NCBI RefSeq assembly: GCF_024138675.1 | Contig: NZ_CP090959.1 | Location: 868,001-932,000, forward strand | Source: Simiduia sp. 21SJ11W-1 | GTDB taxonomy: Bacteria > Pseudomonadota > Gammaproteobacteria > Pseudomonadales > Cellvibrionaceae | Length of the DNA stretch: 64,000 nucleotides | Direction of reading: 5' to 3' | Shown: one piece after another, positions 46,751-55,198 of the stretch | How the letters are laid out: each line of letters starts with the position of its first letter | Numbering within the stretch: the stretch's first letter is position 1 | Position numbers and translations under genes: made by a program | The notes under the pieces: generated by a model | Database searches by the model: none | The model's input: the letters and a program-made list of their open reading frames with translations, nothing else | Told to the model about the DNA's origin: nothing

Positions 46751-47493
46751 AGCCCTGTATTGTTATTCCGGTTTTCAATCACGAAACCTTGCTGCCCGCC
46801 ACGCTCGCCAAGGTGCTCACCTATGAGCTGCCGGTTATTCTGGTGAACGATGGCAGCGGGCCTGCGTGCTCACAAGTGATGCAGGCGCTGGCAGATGAAC
46901 ATGCACAGGTGCATTTGGTTTGCCTGGCACAAAACCGCGGCAAGGGTGGGGCGGTGAAAGCTGGCCTGCAAGCTGCCTTGGCGATGGGTTACAGCCACGG
47001 CTTGCAGGTGGATGCCGATGGCCAGCACAACCTGGAAGATATTCCGCGCTTTTTAGCGGCAGCTGCACGTACACCTGCTGCACTGATTTGTGGTGTGCCC
47101 GAATACGATACCAGTGTGCCCACCTTGCGCCACTATGCGCGCTACCTTACCCACGTGTGGGTGTGGATCAACACCCTCTCGCTTGGCATTAAAGATTCCA
47201 TGTGCGGCTTTCGCGTCTACCCGCTGGCACCAGTGTGTGCACTGCTCGCCAATGCCTACACCGGCAATCGCATGGATTTTGATCCCGAGGTGCTGGTGCG
47301 CTGGTTTTGGGCCGGCGGCGATCTCGTTAATCTGCCTACAGCGGTACACTACCCTGAGCAGGGGGTGTCGCATTTTTTGCCGGGGCTGGATAACTGGCTG
47401 ATCAGCTGCATGCACACGCGGCTGTTTTTTGGCATGCTGTGGCGCGCGCCACTGTGGTTACTGGGCTTAGCCCGCCGGGGGCGCTGCCTGTGA
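46747..47493 (+). CDS. apeJ: Family 2 glycosyltransferase (ApeJ, glycosyltransferase half)
   Basis: This 248-residue GT-A enzyme has VIPVFNHE (N-terminal strand), LVNDGSG, KGGAVKAGL and the metal-binding DAD in QVDADGQHN, ending in a hydrophobic amphipathic segment. It probably transfers a sugar to the polyene or its lipid anchor. In E. coli-type clusters this domain is fused to an acyltransferase; here the acyltransferase is a separate gene overlapping by GTGA. Starts with GTG. Confidence 0.9.
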   Translation: MKPCIVIPVFNHETLLPATLAKVLTYELPVILVNDGSGPACSQVMQALADEHAQVHLVCLAQNRGKGGAVKAGLQAALAMGYSHGLQVDADGQHNLEDIPRFLAAAARTPAALICGVPEYDTSVPTLRHYARYLTHVWVWINTLSLGIKDSMCGFRVYPLAPVCALLANAYTGNRMDFDPEVLVRWFWAGGDLVNLPTAVHYPEQGVSHFLPGLDNWLISCMHTRLFFGMLWRAPLWLLGLARRGRCL

Positions 47494-48431
47494 GTGCGAA
47501 GGCGCATTGGTCTGAAATGGCAGAGGCAGGGGCTGTTTGGGGCATTCGCCTGCTGCTTGCGTGCTTCCGGTTGTTTGGACGGCGGGTGTTCCGGGTATTT
47601 TTATGGCCGGTGATTGTGTACTTTTTTGTGCGCAGGCGGGCTGCGCGCCGGGCCTCGCTGGATTTCTTACAGCGCGCAGACACCTTTGCCGGGCGCACAC
47701 CCAAAAGGGGCTTGCATGCCCTTTGGCAAAGTTTGCGGCACTTTCTCACCTTTGGTGATATGGCGCTCGATAAACTGGCCGTGTGGCAAAACGCTTTTGA
47801 AGGCGAGGTGGTGATGCACGGGCGCCAGCTGCTACTCGATAACATTGCCGCGCGCACCGGTGCCGTGTTGTTGGTGTCGCACCTGGGCAATACCGAAGTG
47901 TGCCAATCTCTGGCAGAGCAACTGGGTGTGGCGCGGGTAAATGTACTGGTGCACACCGAGCATGCGCAAAAATTTAACAGCCTGTTGAGCGCCAAAGAGC
48001 AGGCCGAGCGTGTAAATTTGGTGCCGGTTACCGCCGTCACTCCGGCCACGGCCATGGCCCTTGAAGAAAAACTTGCCGCGGGTGAATTTGTGGCCATTGC
48101 CGCAGATCGCACGCCAGTCAGGGGCTCTGATACCGCGCGCAAACGCGAAATGCCCGCGCAATTTTTGGGCGCCGAGGCGGAGTTCCCCCAGGGCGCGTTT
48201 GTATTGGCGGCACTGCTTCGGCGGCCGGTGTTTTTTTTGTGTGCGGTAAAAACCGGCCAGCGCTACGACATTTATGTAGAGCCGTTGGCCGAGCGCTTTA
48301 AAATGAAGCGCAGCGATCGCTTGGGCTCACTGGCCGGTTACGTGCAAACCTATGCCGATAAGCTTGCCCATTACGCCGTGCGCTACCCTCTGCAGTGGGG
48401 CAATTTTTACGATTTTTGGCGCCGCGATTAA
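47490..48431 (+). CDS. LpxL/HtrB-type acyltransferase (ApeJ, acyltransferase half)
   Basis: This 313-residue protein has an N-terminal hydrophobic helix (about 20-45) and a lysophospholipid acyltransferase-like domain: LLVSHLGNTEVCQSLAEQLG supplies the HX4E-type His-Glu pair, and FVAIAADRTPVRGSDTARKRE the second block. It resembles lipid A late acyltransferases. I chose the GTG that overlaps the upstream stop; the longer frame starts inside the glycosyltransferase gene. The next gene follows 54 bases later. Confidence 0.87.
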   Translation: MSAKAHWSEMAEAGAVWGIRLLLACFRLFGRRVFRVFLWPVIVYFFVRRRAARRASLDFLQRADTFAGRTPKRGLHALWQSLRHFLTFGDMALDKLAVWQNAFEGEVVMHGRQLLLDNIAARTGAVLLVSHLGNTEVCQSLAEQLGVARVNVLVHTEHAQKFNSLLSAKEQAERVNLVPVTAVTPATAMALEEKLAAGEFVAIAADRTPVRGSDTARKREMPAQFLGAEAEFPQGAFVLAALLRRPVFFLCAVKTGQRYDIYVEPLAERFKMKRSDRLGSLAGYVQTYADKLAHYAVRYPLQWGNFYDFWRRD

Positions 48432-48485
48432 CGGCCCGCTTTACTTGGCGTGGTAAACGCCAAGTGCAATTAACTGGAAACTTTC

Positions 48486-50018
48486 ATGATCACGTTCGAC
48501 CACAACGCCAAAACCATTGAAGACATCGTAGCCGTTGCCCAAGGTGAGGCAGTGGCGCTTTCAGAGGCGCCGGAATTTTTACAAAAAATAAAAGCCGGCA
48601 GCGATTTTCTGGATCGCCTGCTCGCAGAAGAAGGCAATATTTACGGCGTGACTACAGGCTACGGCGACTCTTGCACGGTGACCATTCCCACGGAGCTTGT
48701 GAAAGATTTACCGCAACACCTCTACACCTTTCATGGCTGTGGTTTAGGTGAATTATTGCCGGTGCCCGCAGCGCGCGCGGTACTGGCGGTGCGCCTGCAG
48801 TCTTTGTGTCAGGGGGTGTCGGGCGTGAGTGTGCAATTGCTTGAGCAGCTCACCCGGCTCATCACCCACGACATAGTGCCGCTCATACCGCAAGAGGGCT
48901 CTGTGGGTGCCAGTGGTGATTTAACGCCGCTTTCTTATGTGGCTGCCGTATTGTGTGGCGAGCGTGAAGTTTTCCACCGTGGCCAGCGGCGCCCAACGGC
49001 TGAGGTGTTTGATGAGCTTAACATCACGCCCCTAACACTGCGCCCGAAAGAGGGCCTGGCCATCATGAATGGCACCGCGGTGATGACCGCCATCGCCTCG
49101 CTTGCCTACAAGCGCGCCGAGTATCTGGCACAATTGGCCACCCGCATTACCGCGCTGGCCACACTGGCCAGCAAAGGCAACGCGCACCACTTCGACGAAA
49201 TTTTATTCAGCGTAAAACCGCACCCGGGTCAGCAGCAAATTGCCAGCTGGCTGCGTGAGGATTTACATGCAGGCGAGCCGCCGCGCAACCCGCAACGTCT
49301 GCAAGATCGCTACTCCCTGCGCTGTGCCCCCCACGTAATCGGCGTGCTACAAGATGCGCTGCCGTTTATGCGCCAGCTCATTGAAAACGAAATTAACTCC
49401 GCCAACGATAACCCCATTATCGACGGCCCCGGCGAGCACGTACTGCACGGCGGCCACTTCTATGGCGGTCACATCGCCTTCGCCATGGACAGCCTTAAAA
49501 ACGCCGTAGCCAATGTGGCAGATTTGCTCGACCGGCAGATGGCCATGGTGGTAGATCCAAAATTTAACCACGGTTTGCCCGCAAATCTATCGGGCGCCAA
49601 AGGCGAGCGCCGGGCCATTAACCACGGTTTGAAAGCCGTGCAAATTGGTGCCAGCGCCTGGACTGCCGAAGCGCTCAAGCTCACCATGCCCGCCAGTGTG
49701 TTTTCACGCTCAACCGAATGCCACAATCAAGACAAAGTCAGTATGGGCACCATTGCCGCGCGCGATTGCCTGCGGGTGATTACCCTAACAGAACAAGTGG
49801 CAGCCGGTGCACTGCTGGCCATGTGCCAAGGCTTGGAGTTGCGTTTTGCCCAGGGCGATATTGCACCCGAAGGCGTGTCTGGCTCGCTGCATCAATTGGT
49901 GGCCGATGTGCGCGAGTACAGCGCTTTTATTGAAGAAGACCGCGCACTGGAGTATGAATTGCGCGCGCTTTGCCATGCCATCGAAACGCGGAAGTTTACC
50001 TGCTATGGCCAAGCGTAA
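48486..50018 (+). CDS. Aromatic amino acid ammonia-lyase (HAL/TAL family, MIO enzyme)
   Basis: This 510-residue enzyme uses the self-formed MIO cofactor from Ala142-Ser143-Gly144 (GSVGASGDLTPLSY). VTTGYGD (about 55-61) carries the catalytic Tyr, and NSANDNPI and QDKVSMGTIAARD are family blocks. The selectivity pair after Q-x-L (HLYTFHGCG) is Phe82-His83, not the Ser-His I recall for histidine lyases, His-Leu for tyrosine or Phe-Leu for phenylalanine lyases. Location in a pigment operon argues for an aromatic substrate, giving coumarate or cinnamate as APE starter. Histidine degradation genes are absent. Confidence 0.92.
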   Translation: MITFDHNAKTIEDIVAVAQGEAVALSEAPEFLQKIKAGSDFLDRLLAEEGNIYGVTTGYGDSCTVTIPTELVKDLPQHLYTFHGCGLGELLPVPAARAVLAVRLQSLCQGVSGVSVQLLEQLTRLITHDIVPLIPQEGSVGASGDLTPLSYVAAVLCGEREVFHRGQRRPTAEVFDELNITPLTLRPKEGLAIMNGTAVMTAIASLAYKRAEYLAQLATRITALATLASKGNAHHFDEILFSVKPHPGQQQIASWLREDLHAGEPPRNPQRLQDRYSLRCAPHVIGVLQDALPFMRQLIENEINSANDNPIIDGPGEHVLHGGHFYGGHIAFAMDSLKNAVANVADLLDRQMAMVVDPKFNHGLPANLSGAKGERRAINHGLKAVQIGASAWTAEALKLTMPASVFSRSTECHNQDKVSMGTIAARDCLRVITLTEQVAAGALLAMCQGLELRFAQGDIAPEGVSGSLHQLVADVREYSAFIEEDRALEYELRALCHAIETRKFTCYGQA

Positions 50019-50463
50019 AGCGCCCGCACTCGTGACTGCCAGCGCCGAAGTGAAGGTGCCTTTTCACGATGTGGATATCATGGATGTGGCCTGGCATGGC
50101 CACTATGTAAAGTATTTTGAAATTGCGCGCTGTGCGCTGTTGGATAAGCTTGCCTACAACTACCGCGAAATGCGCGACAGCGGCTATGCCTGGCCTGTGA
50201 TCGATCTGGCTGTGCGCTACCCGGCGCCGGCGAAATTTGCCGAGTGCCTTACGGTGAGCGCCGCGTTGGTGGAGTGGGAAAACCGTTTGCGCATTGAATA
50301 TGCGGTGCATAACGCGCAAGGCTTGCGCACAACCTATGGCCACACAGTGCAGGTGGCCGTGGCCATTGCCACCGGTGAAATGCAATTTGTCTCACCGCCT
50401 GTGCTGGCCGAAAAACTGGCGCCCTGGTTGCCGCCTGCAACATCGCAAGGGCAGCCGCAATGA
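50005..50463 (+). CDS. apeK: Acyl-CoA/ACP thioesterase, 4-hydroxybenzoyl-CoA type (ApeK)
   Basis: This 152-residue hotdog thioesterase carries the family signature VPFHDVDIMDVAWHGHYVKY, with the active-site Asp and a YbgC-like layout, followed by GYAWPVIDLAVRYPAPAKF. It may release polyene or clear stalled chains. The ATG lies 14 bases before the end of the lyase gene, so the two are coupled. The longer frame runs inside that gene and is not used. Confidence 0.9.
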   Translation: MAKRKAPALVTASAEVKVPFHDVDIMDVAWHGHYVKYFEIARCALLDKLAYNYREMRDSGYAWPVIDLAVRYPAPAKFAECLTVSAALVEWENRLRIEYAVHNAQGLRTTYGHTVQVAVAIATGEMQFVSPPVLAEKLAPWLPPATSQGQPQ

Positions 50464-51047
50464 CTCCACGCGCGCAATTGACGGGCCTGTTAACGCGGGT
50501 TTGCGTTGTGCTGTGCTGCCTGCTTTGCAGCCCGCTCGCGCAAGCCGATGCCTGGGCGCGCGTGGCGGGCCACCTGGCGCAGCCGTTGACCGAGGGCGAA
50601 TTTACACAGGTTAAGCACATTGCCGGCTTGCCACTGCCATTACATTCCGAAGGCCGTTTTGCCATTGTGCAATCAGTGCTGCGCTGGCAAACCCGCACGC
50701 CTTTTGCAAGTGAGCTGCGCATTACACCCACCGAAGTGTCCCATTGGGAAGAGGGTATACAAGTGTGGCAGGCAGACGCCCAGGCCCAGCCCATGGTGGC
50801 AACCTTGGCTCAGGTTATGTTGAGCCTGGTGGCAGGTGATGTTGATGCCATGGCGCATTTGTTTCGCGTAAAAAATGTTTCAGAGCCCGCGCCCGGTTGC
50901 TGGCAACTGGCGTTGCAGCCGGTTGATGCGCTACTGGCCGCCCACATCACTCAGGTTCACGTTAACGGGTGTGCAACGGTCACGGGCCTCGCGTTTACTG
51001 AGGCTTCGGGTGATCGTACCGAGATAAGCTTGAGCCCTGCACAGTGA
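50460..51047 (+). CDS. apeL: LolA-like outer-membrane lipoprotein carrier homologue (ApeL)
   Basis: This 195-residue periplasmic protein has a signal peptide (about 1-29, ending near LAQA) and a LolA-type half-barrel: GEFTQVKHIAGLPLPLHSEGRF and LRWQTRTPFASELRITP. It is thought to ferry the lipid-linked polyene from the MMPL exporter (ApeM) to the outer membrane. Overlaps apeK by ATGA and apeM by GTGA. Confidence 0.88.
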   Translation: MTPRAQLTGLLTRVCVVLCCLLCSPLAQADAWARVAGHLAQPLTEGEFTQVKHIAGLPLPLHSEGRFAIVQSVLRWQTRTPFASELRITPTEVSHWEEGIQVWQADAQAQPMVATLAQVMLSLVAGDVDAMAHLFRVKNVSEPAPGCWQLALQPVDALLAAHITQVHVNGCATVTGLAFTEASGDRTEISLSPAQ

Positions 51048-53308
51048 AACCAAAGGCGCGATTAATTATGGCTGCAAGCTGGGCGCTGCTGTTGGTCGCA
51101 GCCGCAGTGTTGCTGTGCGTGCGCCTTGCAGATTATCGCTTCGATGCATCGCTGTTAAGCTTGCTGCCCGTTGAACAGCAGCAGGATATCGCCCATCAGC
51201 GTGCAGCACAGGCCAACGCCCATTTAACACAGCTGGTAGATCGCGAGTTGCTGGTGTTGGTGGGTGCAGAAACCGAAGCCCAAAGCGCCCATTGGGCGGG
51301 GCAGGTGCAAGCAAGGCTTGCCTCGAACGAACGCCAGGTGCAAGCCTTTGAACAAGGCCAGGCCAAGGCATTGGCAGAGGCTTACTTTCCCTACCGCTAT
51401 TTTTTATTGGCCCCTGAAGATCGCGCGCGACTTGCAAGTTCTCCCGAGCAGCTTGTGCAAGCTGCCCGCCGTCAGCTCTATTCACCCATGGGGGCGGGCT
51501 TTCAGGCGGTAGACGATCCGTTTTGGTTGTTCCAGCGCTATTTGCAATCACTGGCCGCCCAGTCGCCGGTGCAGTGGGTAGGCGGTTGGCCTACTTTATA
51601 TGGCGATACACGGGTATACCGGCTGCTGCGTTTTCGCATTGTTGGCAGTGCCTTTGATGCGCGCGCACAGGGTGATTTGGCCGATCAACTGGATGCGTTG
51701 CACGCAGAATTGCCCGCGGGTGTGCACTTGCTAAGCTCGGGCCTGGTGGTGCATGCGGCATACGGCGCGCGCATGGCCAAGCAAGAAATTTCAACCGTGG
51801 GTGTCGGGTCGCTCGTTGGTGTGTTATTGCTTTTGGGTGCGAGTTTGGGCGTGCGCTCGGTACTTGCGCTTTTGACCTGCGTGGGTGCCGGTGTGCTGGC
51901 CGCGATGGCCGCGAGTGTGTGGTGGTTTGAATCGCTGCATTTGATTACGCTGGCCTTTGGTGCATCGCTTATTGGTGTTGCCATTGATTACGGCATACAC
52001 GCGCGCATGGCGCTCAACAATGGCGAGCCCATGGGTAAACTCATGCCTGCGCTTGTATTGGGTTTGGTTACCAGCTTGCTGGCCTACGGTATTCAAGGCG
52101 CGTTGCCGTTTCCGGGCTTGCAGCAAATGGCGTTATTTTCCTGCGTGGGGTTACTGGGCGCCTGGCTAAGCACCTGTGTGTGGTTGCCGCTGCTGCCTAA
52201 GCATAAGGTACAGCCGCGCGCGTTGTTACATTGGGTTTTATTGTTTTGGCGCAGGTGCCCGCCGCTTGCCTTGCCGCGGGCATTGGTTCTGGGCGTGCTT
52301 GTGGGGGCGTTACTCGTGTTTTGGCAACTGCCTGGTGACGACCGGTTAACCAGCTTGCAAACCTCACCGCAGGCATTGATAAAACAAGAGCAGACATTCC
52401 AGCAATTATTTGAGCGCACAGGCCAAGGCCGGTTTTTTTTGGTAGTCGCGCAAACCGAAGCCGCACTTGATGAACAATTACTCGGCCTTAGCTCAGCACT
52501 GCAAAACTTGGTGGATGCGGGGGTAATCGGCGGTTTTCAATCGCTGCACGATTGGCGCCCGGCCCTTGGCGAACAAGCTGCCAACCGCGCGCACTATGAA
52601 AAATTACTCACCGAATTTGGCCCGGCGTTTTATGCATCGCTTGGGGCGCCCTCACTTTTTGGCGAGGCCTTAGCAGCATTTAAAGACGCCAGTGCACCAC
52701 TGGATTTGGCAACATGGCGTGCCACCATGGCGCAACCCCAGTGGTATTTTGAGCGCGATGGCCATCACTTTGCCATTGTGGCTTTGCAGCAGGTAAACGA
52801 TGTGGCGCCGCTTGCGGCGTTACATAACGCGCAGGTGCACTATGTGGATCGCCCGGCCATGATTGGCGAGCTTTTGGGGCATTACCGGTTGCAACTGCAA
52901 CTCTGGACGGCGGCCGCCATAGTGCTGGTTTTGGGCTTGCTAGTGTGGCGCTTGGGCGTTGCTGCGTTGCCGCTATTGGCGGTGCCGGTGGTTGCTGTGG
53001 TGCTGGTGGCTATGGGCTTGGCCTATGGCCAGTCGCTCACCTTATTTCATTGCCTGGCGCTGTTGTTGGTGCTGGGTATTGGTTTTGACAGCTGTATTTT
53101 TTTGTGGCGGGCAAGTGATGTGGCACAGGTGTGGCAGGCCACCAGTTTGTCGGTAGTAACCAGCGGCATTTCCTTTGGCTTATTGGCGCTTAGCAATACG
53201 CCGGTGCTGCACTTTTTTGGCGTAACGGTGTTGTGCGGCTTGGCGTTGGTGTGGCTTGGTATCCCCTGTGTGTACAAAGGCGTGCGTGCTATGGGCGAGC
53301 AGCATTAA
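51044..53308 (+). CDS. apeM: MMPL-family exporter (ApeM)
   Basis: This 754-residue RND-like membrane protein has an N-terminal helix, a periplasmic domain to about residue 240, a helix cluster (about 245-385), a second periplasmic domain and a second cluster (about 615-745). ASLIGVAIDYGIHARMALNN and LLVLGIGFDSCIFLWRASD are the paired MMPL motifs. It should export the polyene lipid from the inner membrane. Starts with GTG. A 77-base AT-rich gap follows before the flavoprotein gene. Confidence 0.9.
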   Translation: MKPKARLIMAASWALLLVAAAVLLCVRLADYRFDASLLSLLPVEQQQDIAHQRAAQANAHLTQLVDRELLVLVGAETEAQSAHWAGQVQARLASNERQVQAFEQGQAKALAEAYFPYRYFLLAPEDRARLASSPEQLVQAARRQLYSPMGAGFQAVDDPFWLFQRYLQSLAAQSPVQWVGGWPTLYGDTRVYRLLRFRIVGSAFDARAQGDLADQLDALHAELPAGVHLLSSGLVVHAAYGARMAKQEISTVGVGSLVGVLLLLGASLGVRSVLALLTCVGAGVLAAMAASVWWFESLHLITLAFGASLIGVAIDYGIHARMALNNGEPMGKLMPALVLGLVTSLLAYGIQGALPFPGLQQMALFSCVGLLGAWLSTCVWLPLLPKHKVQPRALLHWVLLFWRRCPPLALPRALVLGVLVGALLVFWQLPGDDRLTSLQTSPQALIKQEQTFQQLFERTGQGRFFLVVAQTEAALDEQLLGLSSALQNLVDAGVIGGFQSLHDWRPALGEQAANRAHYEKLLTEFGPAFYASLGAPSLFGEALAAFKDASAPLDLATWRATMAQPQWYFERDGHHFAIVALQQVNDVAPLAALHNAQVHYVDRPAMIGELLGHYRLQLQLWTAAAIVLVLGLLVWRLGVAALPLLAVPVVAVVLVAMGLAYGQSLTLFHCLALLLVLGIGFDSCIFLWRASDVAQVWQATSLSVVTSGISFGLLALSNTPVLHFFGVTVLCGLALVWLGIPCVYKGVRAMGEQH

Positions 53309-53385
53309 CAGGCATTCGGCCGGGTTATTAACTTTACAATATTTTATATGAACGATCTTAAGGCGCGCGGCCAAGGGCAATTGCA

Positions 53386-54621
53386 ATGACGAATGTGGAT
53401 GTGGCGATTATTGGTGCCGGGCCCTCGGGCAGTGTGGCGGCGGCAATGTTGTTAGACAGGGGCTATAAAGTGGCCGTGGTTGAGCGCGCAGAGTTTCCGC
53501 GCTTTTCCATTGGTGAAAGCCTGTTGCCCCAATGCATGGCATTTTTGCAGGAGGCGGGCCTTGCCGAGGTGATCGAGCAGGCCGGTTTCCAGTTTAAAAA
53601 TGGCGCGGCTTTTCATCGGCAGGGCGCAGATACCGCCTTCGATTTTCAGGATAAATTCAGCAAAGGCCCCGGTACCACCTTTCAGGTAGAGCGAGCACGC
53701 TTTGACCACCTGTTAATTGAAGCAGCCGCCCGCCGCGGTGCGCTGGTAAAGTACCGCCACGAAGTGCTGGCTTTCCAGCGCAAAGGCCAGGTGAGCGAGC
53801 TTGAACTTCGCGACAGTGCCGGCAATCACTCGGTGCTGTCTGCGCGCTTTGTGTTAGATGCCAGCGGCTTCGCCCGCGTATTGCCAAGGCTGCTCAAGCT
53901 CGATAAACCCAGCAGCTTTCCTGTGCGCGCCTCCTTGTTTTGCCATATTGAAGACGGCATAGAAGATGGCGAATTTGATCGCAATAAAATTTTGATCACC
54001 GTGCACCCAGAATTTTGCGATGTGTGGTACTGGCTTATTCCCTTTGCTGGCGGGCGCTGCTCGCTGGGGGTAGTGGCAGAGGAATCGGTGTTGGCGGCAA
54101 TGCCTGGCGATCACACTGAAAAGCTGAAAGCCCTGGTGGCGGCCGCGCCCAATTTGCGCCAACTGTTAGCGCGCGCAAAATACACCATGGAGGCGCGCCA
54201 GATTGTGGGCTACGCCGCCGATGTATCGCAGTTATCCGGTGCGGGTTTTGCGCTGTTGGGCAACGCGGGTGAATTTTTAGACCCGGTTTTCTCAAGCGGT
54301 GTCACCATTGCAATGAAATCGGCACAGTTGGCGGTGGCCGCGGTTGATCGGGAGCTTTCCGGTGCCGGGGTAGATTGGCAAGCTGAATATGAAAAGCCCC
54401 TGCGCGCAGGGGTTGATTGCTTTCGCGCCTACGTAAACGCCTGGTACGACGGCCGCTTCCAGGACATTATTTTTGCCCGCGATCAAAACGAAAAAATTCG
54501 CCGCATGATCTGTTCGATTTTGGCAGGCTACGCTTGGGACATGAGCAATCCCTTTGTGGCAGAAAGTGAGCGCCGCCTGGATGTGTTGGCCCAAATGGTG
54601 CGCCTGCAGGAGCAAGGCTAG
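53386..54621 (+). CDS. FAD-dependent oxidoreductase, flavin-dependent halogenase-like
   Basis: This 411-residue flavoprotein has the FAD-binding motif GAGPSGSVAAAMLLDRGYKV (about 10-29) and FSIGESLLPQ. It carries both halogenase signatures: WYWLIP at 214-219 (WxWxIP) and FLDPVFSSG at 297-305 (FxxPxxSxG). It therefore belongs with tryptophan-halogenase-like enzymes, although related geranylgeranyl-reductase-like or hydroxylating members exist. In xanthomonadin and flexirubin loci similar genes are found, and some of those pigments are halogenated. It may halogenate or hydroxylate the aryl ring. No flavin reductase is nearby. Coupled to the next gene by TAGTG. Confidence 0.85.
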   Translation: MTNVDVAIIGAGPSGSVAAAMLLDRGYKVAVVERAEFPRFSIGESLLPQCMAFLQEAGLAEVIEQAGFQFKNGAAFHRQGADTAFDFQDKFSKGPGTTFQVERARFDHLLIEAAARRGALVKYRHEVLAFQRKGQVSELELRDSAGNHSVLSARFVLDASGFARVLPRLLKLDKPSSFPVRASLFCHIEDGIEDGEFDRNKILITVHPEFCDVWYWLIPFAGGRCSLGVVAEESVLAAMPGDHTEKLKALVAAAPNLRQLLARAKYTMEARQIVGYAADVSQLSGAGFALLGNAGEFLDPVFSSGVTIAMKSAQLAVAAVDRELSGAGVDWQAEYEKPLRAGVDCFRAYVNAWYDGRFQDIIFARDQNEKIRRMICSILAGYAWDMSNPFVAESERRLDVLAQMVRLQEQG

Positions 54622-55196
54622 TGCGCAAGGCCCGGCTGATATTGTGCGCGTTGATACTCGTGGCCAGTGGCTGCCAGCTTACGCGTGCACCTGCTGAACC
54701 TGTGCCCGCGCTCTTGGCCCCCTCGGCGCTGGGGCACACGTTGCAGGTGAGCCAGCAGCTCGCCATTGATAGCCAGGCTGGGCGGCGCAATCTATTGGTG
54801 GTGTGGTCTGTGGATGCACAGGCGTTGCAGGTGGTGGGCCTAACGGCCCAAGGGCGCAAGCTCTTTAGCCTGCGCTACGATGGCCAGCAATTGCACAGCG
54901 AACACCAGGTGCCCTTGCCCGGTGGTTTTTCGGGCGAGCGCTTTGTGCGCGAGCTGCAGTGGGCCTATTGGCCGGAAACCGACGTTCGCCAAGCGCTGCA
55001 GGCCGCAGGCTGGGGCTTGCAAACCACCGCCAACACGCGGGTGATCACCAACCCCGAAGGCCTGCAGATTAAGTACCATTTTGTGCAGGGCGCCTGGCCT
55101 GCCAGTGTGCGGCTGTCGCACTTTGAGCATTACCAAATGAAAATTGATACGCTGTCGGCGTCTGAAGTGAGCGCGCCCGCTGCGGGTGCAGATTGA
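54621..55196 (+). CDS. apeN: DUF3261 lipoprotein (ApeN)
   Basis: This 191-residue lipoprotein (MRKARLILCALILVASGCQ, lipobox ASGC with Cys18) is probably outer-membrane. The DUF3261 domain has LLVVWSVDAQALQVVGLTAQG and ELQWAYWPETDVRQALQAAGW. It recurs in APE clusters and may help the LolA-like protein insert the product, as LolB does, though this is inference. GTG start overlapping the previous stop. Confidence 0.87.
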   Translation: MRKARLILCALILVASGCQLTRAPAEPVPALLAPSALGHTLQVSQQLAIDSQAGRRNLLVVWSVDAQALQVVGLTAQGRKLFSLRYDGQQLHSEHQVPLPGGFSGERFVRELQWAYWPETDVRQALQAAGWGLQTTANTRVITNPEGLQIKYHFVQGAWPASVRLSHFEHYQMKIDTLSASEVSAPAAGAD

Positions 55197-55198
55197 GT

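Noticed and set aside
48486-50018. Annotation as histidine ammonia-lyase (hutH)
   Set aside because: No hut genes are nearby, the gene sits inside a pigment operon, and the selectivity residues do not match the histidine type as I recall it; kept as aromatic lyase.
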